Assembly: GCA_003221825.1 (NCBI GenBank)
Contig: QHUE01000140.1
Coordinates: 6,191-12,480 of the forward strand
From: Gemmatimonadota bacterium
GTDB taxonomy: Bacteria; Gemmatimonadota; Gemmatimonadetes; Gemmatimonadales; GWC2-71-9
DNA length: 6,290 nucleotides
Direction of reading: 5' to 3'
Both the position numbers and the translations under genes were made by a program. Of this stretch, positions 1 through 5,806 are shown piece by piece; the first letter of the stretch is position 1; each line of letters begins with the position of its first letter. A model generated the notes under the pieces. It was not told the origin of the DNA, searched no databases, and was given only the letters and a program-made list of their open reading frames with translations.

Positions 1-660
1 CACCTGGCGCGTGTCGATTGCAGTGAACAACCGGGGATCGAGGTTGCGCGCCGGCTGCAGCGTCTTGCCCGTCCGCCACAGGATGAACAGCACGCGGCCG
101 CCGCCCTGTTCGGTCAGGATGCCCTTCTTCTTGAGCTCATCGCGCGTGCCGATGACGTAGTAGCCCGTCGCCAGGCTGTCCTTCAGCGCGACGTTCTCTT
201 CCGTCAGGGCGTTCACGCGGTCGGTGAGCAGGTCGATCGTGGTCTTCTGTGAGGCGATCACCGACTGCAGGTTGCTGGCGGTCGAGTCGAGCGTCGCGCG
301 CAGGCTATCGGACAGCGACGTGAGGTTCTTGATCCGGTCGCGGCTCTCGTTCAGCGCGCTCTCGGTCTGCTGGACGCGCGCCACGACGTAGCGCAGCTTG
401 GCGATCAGCGTGTCGTTCGACGCGGTGATCGGGCTTTCGCTCGAGACGTGCAGGCGATTGTTGCGGATCTTCGCCTTGGCGAGCTCGGTGTTGACGTCGC
501 TGATGAGCCGCGAGCTGATGGCGACTTCCTGCATCAGGCTATCCTTCTGCGCGTTGGCCGACTCGAGCTCGGCCAGCTTGCGCTCGGTTTCGGCCGAGGT
601 CCCGCAGGCGGCGACGAGCGCAAACACCAGCGCCGCGGATGTGAACTTCAGCGTCTTCAT
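1..660 (-). CDS. Coiled-coil lipoprotein of unknown function (partial, C-terminus outside window)
   Basis: The frame reads 220 codons from ATG at 660 to the left edge without a stop, so the C-terminus is missing. The N-terminus is a lipoprotein signal peptide: Lys2 and Lys5, a hydrophobic stretch at residues 6-18, and a lipobox ending LVAAC with Cys19 as the lipidation site, so the protein should be membrane-anchored. Residues 24-163 are rich in Leu, Glu, Lys, Asn and Ser, with heptad-like spacing of Leu, Ile and Val that predicts a long coiled coil. A short globular part follows from about residue 166, beginning GYYVIGTRDELKKKGILTEQ. I recall a similar YY-V-GT-ELK-KGI motif in coiled-coil lipoproteins of Bacteroidota, but the family is not named with certainty. 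The start is supported by a strong Shine-Dalgarno, GGGGGAG (674-668), 7 nt upstream. Function is unknown; a structural or envelope role is a guess. Confidence 0.85.
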   Translation of the reverse strand, partial: MKTLKFTSAALVFALVAACGTSAETERKLAELESANAQKDSLMQEVAISSRLISDVNTELAKAKIRNNRLHVSSESPITASNDTLIAKLRYVVARVQQTESALNESRDRIKNLTSLSDSLRATLDSTASNLQSVIASQKTTIDLLTDRVNALTEENVALKDSLATGYYVIGTRDELKKKGILTEQGGGRVLFILWRTGKTLQPARNLDPRLFTAIDTRQV

Positions 661-667
661 GGGACGA

Positions 668-674
668 CTCCCCC
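668..674 (-). promoter_or_regulatory. Shine-Dalgarno of the lipoprotein gene
   Basis: GGGGGAG read on the minus strand, 7 nt upstream of the ATG at 660. It fixes that start. It also contrasts with the DUF72, ku and ligD genes, which show no comparable site. Confidence 0.7.
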
Positions 675-687
675 ATTGAGAATGGTG

Positions 688-697
688 AGACTAGCTT
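688..697. promoter_or_regulatory. Possible overlapping divergent -10 boxes between the lipoprotein and DUF72 genes
   Basis: The ten bases AGACTAGCTT hold TAGCTT on the plus strand (692-697) and TAGTCT on the minus strand (693-688), sharing the palindrome CTAG. The plus box ends 7 nt before the DUF72 ATG at 705, so that message could start at or next to the ATG. The minus box would give a lipoprotein leader of roughly 20 nt that includes its Shine-Dalgarno. No good -35 is apparent on either side. This is inferred from sequence only. Confidence 0.4.
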
Positions 698-704
698 TGC
701 CGCG

Positions 705-1448
705 ATGACGCGGCTGCACGTCGGTACGTCTGGCTACAACTTCCCGGAATGGAAGGGAAGCTTCTACCCGCCGAAGCTCCCGAGCTCCAAGTGGCTCGAG
801 TACTACGCGCAACAGTTGGGCACGGTCGAGATCAATTACACCTTTTATCGCATGCCCAACGCGAAGACGGTCGCCGGGTGGGATGCCGCGACCCCGGCAG
901 AGTTCACGTTCGTGTTGAAAGCGCCACAACGCATCACGCACTTCATGCGCCTGCGAAACATTGATGAACCACTCCGCTACTTCTGTGATTCAGTTCGCAA
1001 GCTTAACACCAAACTGGGGGCAGTACTATTTCAGTTACCCCCCAATTTCAAGAAAGACCTCGACAGGCTCGGTGACCTACTCACCCAATTCCCGACAGAT
1101 GTCCGCGCGGCGTGTGAGTTCCGTCACGCATCCTGGTGGTCAGACGACGTCTACGAGCTGCTCCGGAGCACAAATACGGCGCTGTGTGTCGCGGATACAG
1201 AGGAGGGGACGACGCCGCTCGTCGTGACCGCGGACTTCGGCTACGTACGGCTGCGCGACGAGGGCTACGCGGAGGAGGGCTTACGGGACTGGATGCAAAA
1301 GGTCCAGGCGCTGGGGAGCGCCTGGACCGATGCCTACATCTTCTTCAAGCACGAGGAGCAGGGTATGGGCCCTAAGCTGGCGAGGGAGTTCCTCCTTCTG
1401 GCCCCAGATACTCCGCATCCCCCCACGCCAGGATCGGAAAGAAAATGA
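705..1448 (+). CDS. DUF72 (YecE-like) domain protein
   Basis: A 247-residue protein, the usual full length of the DUF72/YecE family, which has a TIM-barrel-like fold and no firmly established reaction. Family motifs appear in order: VGTSGYNFPEWKGSFYP (residues 6-22), a VEINYTFYRMP segment, FVLKAPQRITH, a FQLPPNFK strand, a CEFRHASWW segment, DTEEGTTP, YVRLRDEGY, and the closing FFKHEEQGMGPKLAREFLLLA (213-233). Residues 234-247 (Pro-rich, ending GSERK) lie outside the conserved fold and are read opposite the conserved end of the converging membrane-protein gene. ATG at 705 is the only start in frame after the upstream gap. It has no clear Shine-Dalgarno, but a TAGCTT box lies 7 nt upstream. 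DUF72 genes are, to my recollection, often found near ku/ligD, but a role in repair is not shown. The stretch 961-1080 is clearly lower in GC than its neighbours. Confidence 0.93.
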   Translation: MTRLHVGTSGYNFPEWKGSFYPPKLPSSKWLEYYAQQLGTVEINYTFYRMPNAKTVAGWDAATPAEFTFVLKAPQRITHFMRLRNIDEPLRYFCDSVRKLNTKLGAVLFQLPPNFKKDLDRLGDLLTQFPTDVRAACEFRHASWWSDDVYELLRSTNTALCVADTEEGTTPLVVTADFGYVRLRDEGYAEEGLRDWMQKVQALGSAWTDAYIFFKHEEQGMGPKLAREFLLLAPDTPHPPTPGSERK

Positions 1449-1758
1449 ATCCCAGGAAGATGAGCCCCAGCATGAAGCCGACACCCTTGCCAAAGTTCCT
1501 GGCGAAGCTGTGCAAGACGATGATGGCGATGATGATGTTCACGATCGGAATGAGGTACAGCAGAATCCACCAGATCGGTTTGCCCGCGATCTGGAGTATC
1601 ACGATCCCGTTGTAGATCGGGATGATCGCTGCCCAACCCGGCTGGCCGGCCTTCGTAAACACCTTCCACATCGCCGCGATCTCGATGACGATGACCGCGC
1701 ACCAGATGATCCAGAACATCATGCCGGGGCCTTGAGGCGCTTGGAACGTGTCTTGCAC
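1372..1758 (-). CDS. Small integral membrane protein, DUF5684 type
   Basis: A 128-residue hydrophobic protein matching what I know of the DUF5684 family, a group without established function that is sometimes loosely annotated as signal peptidase I. Signature segments are WKVFTKAGQPGWAAIIPIYN, IAGKPIWWILLYLIPIVN and a final FFPILAWGDAEY. Four membrane segments are predicted at about residues 14-31, 42-58, 62-82 and 93-111, with short polar loops. I prefer GTG at 1758 because GAGG lies 8 nt upstream. A TTG at 1788 would add ten unremarkable residues, and ATG at 1722 would start directly at the first membrane helix. It lies 39 bp after ku on the same strand, so co-transcription is likely. A functional link to NHEJ is only suggested by position. 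The 3' end overlaps the DUF72 gene by 77 bp. Confidence 0.85.
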   Translation of the reverse strand: MQDTFQAPQGPGMMFWIIWCAVIVIEIAAMWKVFTKAGQPGWAAIIPIYNGIVILQIAGKPIWWILLYLIPIVNIIIAIIVLHSFARNFGKGVGFMLGLIFLGFIFFPILAWGDAEYLGPEGGTPSPA

Positions 1759-1797
1759 GGCTCCAACCTCGGGTAAAGGTCGCCCCAAGATAATGCT

Positions 1798-2619
1798 TTA
1801 GCGCTTGCCCGCGACTTTCCGCCGTTTGGCGGGTTTCTCCTCCGCCGGCGCCGACTCGAGGCTCTGCTTCAGCGCCTGCATCAGGTCGAGCACCTTGGCC
1901 TTCGGCGCCTCTTCCGGCTCCTCGGTGATCTGTTTGCCTTCGACCTTGCGCTCGATCTGCTCCATCATGCGGTCGCGCACGTTGTCCTTGTACTTCGCCG
2001 GCTGGAATTCCTCGGTCGAGCCTTGCTCGATGATCTTGATGGCGAGGTCGAGCTCCGGCTTCTTCACTTCGCTCTTGGGGATCGGCACCTCGGAGATCTT
2101 GCGGATCTCATCGGCGTAGCGCAGCTGCTCCATCGCCAGGCCACCCTCCAGCGGCCGCACCATGATCAGATACTGCTTGCCGCGCGCCGCGTACTGCCCG
2201 ATCGCGACCCGGTTGGTCTTCTTGAGAGCTTCCGCGAGCAGCTTGTACGACCGCTCGCCGCCCTTGTCGGGTCCGAGGAAATACGTGCGGTCGAGGTAGA
2301 TGCGGTCCACCTGCTCGGCGGGCAGGAATTCCGTGATGTCGATCGCGCCGGTCGCGCGCTCCTCGAGCGCCTTGAGCTCGTCGGGCGTGAAGGTGACGTA
2401 CTGTCCCTTCTGGAATTCGTAGCCTTTGATCATGTCGGCGCGTTCGACCTTTTCGCCGTCCTTGGAGCAGACGTACTGCTGCTTGAGACGCGAGCCGTCC
2501 TTCTTATGGAGCCAGTTGAACGAGATCGCGGCCTTCGACTCGCCGGCAGCGAAGAGCTGCACGGGCACGGACACGAGGCCGAACGAGACCGTGGCGGAAC
2601 CGATGGAATGGGCGGCCAT
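1798..2619 (-). CDS. ku: Non-homologous end-joining protein Ku
   Basis: A 273-residue bacterial Ku, the usual size. Ku forms a homodimeric ring that threads onto DNA double-strand ends, protects them and recruits LigD. The opening SATVSFGLVSVPVQLF is the classic first strand of the Ku core beta-barrel. LHKKDGSRLKQQYVC, MIKGYEFQKGQYV, the ITEFLPAEQVDRIYLDRTYF region and the YLIMVRP-to-LRYADEIR region follow in family order. After the core, a charged bridging segment leads to VLDLMQALKQSLES, the conserved C-terminal helix of bacterial Ku, and then a basic tail (KPAKRRKVAGKR) of the kind that affects DNA binding and LigD recruitment. The ATG at 2619 gives the canonical N-terminus. It has no Shine-Dalgarno, but TATCAT sits 8 nt upstream, suggesting a leaderless message. 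It is divergent from ligD with 21 bp between start codons. Confidence 0.98.
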   Translation of the reverse strand: MAAHSIGSATVSFGLVSVPVQLFAAGESKAAISFNWLHKKDGSRLKQQYVCSKDGEKVERADMIKGYEFQKGQYVTFTPDELKALEERATGAIDITEFLPAEQVDRIYLDRTYFLGPDKGGERSYKLLAEALKKTNRVAIGQYAARGKQYLIMVRPLEGGLAMEQLRYADEIRKISEVPIPKSEVKKPELDLAIKIIEQGSTEEFQPAKYKDNVRDRMMEQIERKVEGKQITEEPEEAPKAKVLDLMQALKQSLESAPAEEKPAKRRKVAGKR

Positions 2620-2626
2620 ATCGGGG

Positions 2627-2633
2627 TATGATA
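2627..2633. promoter_or_regulatory. Candidate symmetric bidirectional promoter of ku and ligD
   Basis: The seven bases TATGATA read TATGAT on the plus strand (2627-2632) and TATCAT on the minus strand (2633-2628), each matching TATAAT at five of six positions. Each box ends exactly 8 nt before a start codon: ligD ATG at 2641 and ku ATG at 2619. Transcription from either would begin at or next to the ATG, which fits the absence of a Shine-Dalgarno before both genes. Potential -35 regions fall inside the opposite coding sequence and resemble TTGACA poorly (3 of 6 at best). No start-site data are available, so this is inference from sequence. Confidence 0.55.
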
Positions 2634-2640
2634 CGCCCTC

Positions 2641-5208
2641 ATGCCTACCCGTCGGAAGCCCCGCCCCCGCCCGGAAGAAGGCGCGGGCGACGCGCTCAGC
2701 ACCTATCGGGCGAAGCGCGCATTCGATGAGACGCCGGAGCCTGGTGGCCTAGTCCCAACTCCCGAGCCGAAACCGGGCGGGTTGTTCATTGTTCATATGC
2801 ACGACGCCACACGCCTGCACTGGGACCTGCGGCTCGAGATGGATGGCGTCCTCAGATCCTGGGCCGTGCCCAAGGGCCCGTCTGCTAATCCCGCCGACAA
2901 GCGTCTCGCCGTAAAGGTCGAAGATCACCCCATGGAGTACGGCGACTTCGAGGGGATCATTCCGGAAGGGAATTACGGGGCCGGATCGGTCATCGTCTGG
3001 GATCGGGGCGTGTGGGTGCCGCTCGAGGACGTGCGCGAAGGATTCGCAAAAGGGAAACTGCTGTTCGAATTGAAGGGCTACAAGCTGCGCGGCCGCTGGA
3101 CGTTGATCAAACTAAAAAAGACCGACAAGGAATGGCTCCTGATCAAGGAGCGCGACCAATACGTCTCGACCGAGCCGTACACGAACGAGTCCGTGCTCTC
3201 GGGGCTCACCAACGACGAGCTGCGGAACGCCACGCAGCGCGCCGAGCCGATCAAGCAGGAGCTGGCGAAGCTGGGCGCGCCGAAGCGGGCGCTGCGCGTG
3301 GAAGACACCGAGCTGATGCTGGCGGAGACGCGGGCCGATCCGTTCACCAAGGACGGGTGGTTGTTCGAGGTCAAGCTCGACGGGTACCGGATGCGAGCGG
3401 CGTGTGAGGACGGGGAGCCGATTCTGTTTTCGCGCAAAGGACTCGATTACACCGAATCATTTCCGGAGATTGCGCGCGCGGTCAAGGCGATTCCGTTCGA
3501 GGGCGTCATCCTAGACGGCGAGCTGGTGGTGCTCAACGAGTCCGGTCACCCGAGCTTCAACAAGCTTCAGGTGCGCGCGAAGCTCGGCGCGCGTGAGGCG
3601 AAACGCGCCGCGATCGAATCGCCGGCGACGCTGTACGTGTTCGACCTCCTCGCTTTCGCGGGTTACGATCTGCGAAAACTGCCGCTCATCAAGCGCAAAG
3701 AGATTCTCCGCAAGGTGCTGCCGCAGACGGGGCCGCTCCGCTACTCGGAACATTTCGAGAAAGACGGCGAGGCGCTGTACGAGCAGGTCGTGAAGCTCGG
3801 ACTCGAAGGCATCATGGCCAAGAAGGCGGACAGCCCCTACCGCGACGGCCGCTCCGGTGACTGGCTGAAGATTCGCGCCGATCGGATCGACGACTTCGTC
3901 GTCGTCGGGTACTCGAAGCCGAAGGGATCGCGCGGCGGCTTCGGCTCGCTGCACGTCGGGGCCTACAAAGACGGCAAGCTGATTTACTGCGGCCGAGCGG
4001 GGTCGGGATTCAGTGGCGCGCAGCTGGATGAGATCGGTGCGCAGCTTGCCGCGTTGGTGCGCGAAACTCCACCGTGCGAGCCGCCCGAGCACGGCGCGCT
4101 GCCCAAGGGTCCCGACCACACCTGGGTCGAGCCGAAGCTCGTGTGCGACGTGCGCTACAAGGAGATCACGCCTGATGGCTTGCTGCGGCAGTCGGTATTC
4201 GTGCGGTTTCGGGATGATAAGAAGCCGGAGGATGTGGTGATGCCGGGACTCGGGGCTCGGGAGTCGGGTCTCGGGGAACCAATCCCAAGCCCCGAGCCCC
4301 GAACCCCTGTCTCCAGGGAAGTGAAGTTTTCCAACCTCACCAAAGTCTTCTGGCCCGAGGAAGGCTACACAAAGGGCGATCTGATCGAGTACTACCGTTC
4401 GATGGCGCCGTGGCTGCTGCCGTATCTGATGGATCGGCCCGTCGTGCTCACGCGCTATCCGGACGGCATCAACGGCAAATCGTTCTATCAGAAAGACGCA
4501 CCGGGCTTCGTGCCCGAATGGATTCAGACGATCCCGATCTGGAGTGAAGACACGCAGCGCGACATCCAATACTTCGTGTGCAACGATGTCGAGACGCTGG
4601 TCTACCTCGTCAACCTCGGCACCATTCCGCTGCATATGTGGATGAGCCGCATTCACGATCTCACGAAGCCCGACTGGTGCCTGATCGATCTCGATCCCAA
4701 AGACGCGCCGTTCGCGCACGTGATCACGCTCGCCAAGACGATGCGCAAGCTGTGCGAGGACGTTGAAATGCCGGCGTTCATCAAGACGACGGGGAAGTCC
4801 GGGCTGCATATCATGCTGCCGCTCGGCCGCCAGCTGACGTACGCGCAGTGCCTGCAGCTCGCCATGCTGTTCGCGCGGCTCGTGACGGATCAACACCCCG
4901 ACATCGCCACGACGGCGCGCACGATCAGCAAGCGGGACGGCAAAGTCTACGTCGATGCGTTTCAGAACCGCGCCGGCCAGCTGATGGTCGCGCCCTACAG
5001 TGTGCGCCCGTCTTCTGGCGCGCCGGTGTCGATGCCGCTCGAATGGGACGAGGTCAACGCCAAGCTGCACAACAGCAACTTCACGATCGCCAATGCGCTG
5101 AAGCGCATGCAGAAACTTGGCCAAGATCCGGTCGTCCAAGTTCTCGAGGTCAAGCCCAAACTCATGGGCGTCCTGGAACGCCTCAACGAGCGCCTTGGCG
5201 AAGACTGA
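2641..5208 (+). CDS. ligD: Multifunctional DNA ligase D (PE-LIG-POL)
   Basis: An 855-residue ATP-dependent NHEJ enzyme with the domain order of Pseudomonas LigD. The 3'-phosphoesterase domain (about 20-170) shows HDATRLHWDLRLE with His54, His60, Asp62 and Arg64, then Lys78, Arg88, His96 and Tyr100. The ligase domain (about 205-525) has the nucleotidyl-lysine motif EVKLDGYR with Lys245, DGELV (292-296), VFDLL (333-337), EGIMAKK (389-395) and WLKIR (408-412), followed by the OB fold. The primase-type polymerase domain (about 560-850) has metal-binding Asp683 and Asp685 in DLDP, His723 in GLHIMLPL, and Asp772 in VYVDAFQN. It heals, fills and seals ends held by Ku. ATG at 2641 is the only possible start, because an in-frame stop lies at 2629-2631. 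It has no Shine-Dalgarno. Oddities are a repeat-coded linker (about 535-559), an unusual PE loop (37-45), and Ala27 where Asp is expected. Confidence 0.98.
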   Translation: MPTRRKPRPRPEEGAGDALSTYRAKRAFDETPEPGGLVPTPEPKPGGLFIVHMHDATRLHWDLRLEMDGVLRSWAVPKGPSANPADKRLAVKVEDHPMEYGDFEGIIPEGNYGAGSVIVWDRGVWVPLEDVREGFAKGKLLFELKGYKLRGRWTLIKLKKTDKEWLLIKERDQYVSTEPYTNESVLSGLTNDELRNATQRAEPIKQELAKLGAPKRALRVEDTELMLAETRADPFTKDGWLFEVKLDGYRMRAACEDGEPILFSRKGLDYTESFPEIARAVKAIPFEGVILDGELVVLNESGHPSFNKLQVRAKLGAREAKRAAIESPATLYVFDLLAFAGYDLRKLPLIKRKEILRKVLPQTGPLRYSEHFEKDGEALYEQVVKLGLEGIMAKKADSPYRDGRSGDWLKIRADRIDDFVVVGYSKPKGSRGGFGSLHVGAYKDGKLIYCGRAGSGFSGAQLDEIGAQLAALVRETPPCEPPEHGALPKGPDHTWVEPKLVCDVRYKEITPDGLLRQSVFVRFRDDKKPEDVVMPGLGARESGLGEPIPSPEPRTPVSREVKFSNLTKVFWPEEGYTKGDLIEYYRSMAPWLLPYLMDRPVVLTRYPDGINGKSFYQKDAPGFVPEWIQTIPIWSEDTQRDIQYFVCNDVETLVYLVNLGTIPLHMWMSRIHDLTKPDWCLIDLDPKDAPFAHVITLAKTMRKLCEDVEMPAFIKTTGKSGLHIMLPLGRQLTYAQCLQLAMLFARLVTDQHPDIATTARTISKRDGKVYVDAFQNRAGQLMVAPYSVRPSSGAPVSMPLEWDEVNAKLHNSNFTIANALKRMQKLGQDPVVQVLEVKPKLMGVLERLNERLGED
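2751..2774 (+). repeat. Half-copy of the GC-rich heptamer repeat inside the PE domain of ligD
   Basis: Bases 2751-2768 match 4281-4298 at 15 of 18 positions. The core CAACTCCCGAGCC also matches, with one difference, the reverse complement of the left arm of the 4245-4311 element. It is translated in the same frame as the right arm of that element: VPTPEP here and IPSPEP there. It forms most of the loop between TPEPGG (31-36) and the strand leading to the PE active site. Chance similarity in GC-rich Pro/Glu codons is possible. Confidence 0.4.
4245..4311. repeat. Heptamer-based palindromic repeat in the LIG-POL linker of ligD
   Basis: The left arm is four tandem heptamers of the form GGGNNTC (4245-4272) plus GGGG. 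The right arm is four heptamers starting CCC (4284-4311). A perfect 12-bp inverted repeat joins 4250-4261 to 4291-4302 across a 29-nt loop. An alternative 7-bp stem pairs 4270-4276 with 4290-4296. The element is in frame and encodes a Gly-, Pro- and Ser-rich linker (about residues 535-559) between the ligase OB fold and the polymerase domain. It resembles a dispersed palindromic element that was tolerated because it falls in a flexible linker. Confidence 0.65.
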
Positions 5209-5806
5209 CGCGAAGTACGTGTACGTGTTCGCGCATGGCGCGGGCGCCGGCATGAACCATCCATTCATGCAGCGCGCCGCGGAGGCGCTCGAAGCCCGCG
5301 GGATAGCCACGCATCGCTTCGAGTTTCCCTATATGCAGGCGAAGAAGAACCGCCCTGATCCACCGGCGGTAGCGGAGGAGGCGGTCCGCACAGCGGTGGC
5401 CGAGGCGGCGCGCCAAGCGCCCGGTCTGCCGATCTTCGCCGGCGGGAAATCGTTCGGCGGGCGAATGGCGTCGCAGGCGCAGGCCTCCCAGCCGATGCCG
5501 GGCGTGCGCGGCCTCGTGTTCTTCGGGTTCCCACTCCATCCGCCGGGGCGGCCGGCTACCACCCGCGCGGAGCATTTAACGTCTGTTGATGTGCCGATGT
5601 TATTTCTACAAGGGACGCGGGACGAGTTCGCGCAGCTCGATTTGCTGCGGCAGGTGATAGCGGGCCTGGGCGATCGCGCGACGCTGCATCTGATCCAGGA
5701 AGGCGATCATTCTTTCAAGGTGCCGAGACGTACCGGCAAGACCGAAACTGACGTGATGAACGAGCTGGCTGACACAGTCTCCGAATGGACGGCGAAACAT
5801 GCCTAA
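5195..5806 (+). CDS. Serine alpha/beta hydrolase, dienelactone hydrolase/TEX30-like
   Basis: About 203 residues, matching small alpha/beta hydrolases of the KANL3/TEX30 and dienelactone-hydrolase-like group. Numbered from the TTG at 5195, an AHGAGAG oxyanion strand-turn is at 13-19 and is followed by MNHPFM. The nucleophile elbow GKSFGG has Ser86, FLQGTRDEF carries Asp143, and GDHSF carries His172, giving a complete Ser-Asp-His triad. No signal peptide is visible, so it is probably cytoplasmic. The substrate is unknown. The frame stays open upstream to a TTG at 5117, but that part is translated from within the conserved end of ligD and looks nothing like the family. TTG at 5195 (14-nt overlap with ligD) and GTG at 5219 are the plausible starts, and neither has a strong Shine-Dalgarno. 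Translation is probably coupled to ligD. Nothing in the sequence ties its activity to DNA repair. Confidence 0.88.
   Translation: MAKTDAKYVYVFAHGAGAGMNHPFMQRAAEALEARGIATHRFEFPYMQAKKNRPDPPAVAEEAVRTAVAEAARQAPGLPIFAGGKSFGGRMASQAQASQPMPGVRGLVFFGFPLHPPGRPATTRAEHLTSVDVPMLFLQGTRDEFAQLDLLRQVIAGLGDRATLHLIQEGDHSFKVPRRTGKTETDVMNELADTVSEWTAKHA

Noticed and set aside
398..708. Plus-strand frames across the left 700 bases
   Set aside because: They are antisense to the lipoprotein gene, which has a signal peptide, lipobox, coiled coil and a good Shine-Dalgarno.
2023..2631. 202-codon plus-strand frame opposite ku
   Set aside because: It is antisense to strongly conserved Ku sequence and its composition is low-complexity Leu/Arg/Asp/Val with no domain, which is typical of a mirror frame.
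4250..4302. Intrinsic terminator inside ligD
   Set aside because: The hairpin has no T-run after it and lies inside an open frame that continues through the intact polymerase domain. It is better explained as a repeat.
5117..5194. N-terminal extension of the hydrolase from the upstream TTG
   Set aside because: The 26 extra residues are Ser-rich, unlike the family, and come from translating the end of ligD in another frame.
3511..5310. Very long open frame (599 codons) on the minus strand opposite ligD
   Set aside because: It is fully antisense to the conserved LIG and POL domains, its translation is rich in Arg, His, Asp and Val with no recognisable domain, and long antisense open frames are expected in GC-rich genes.
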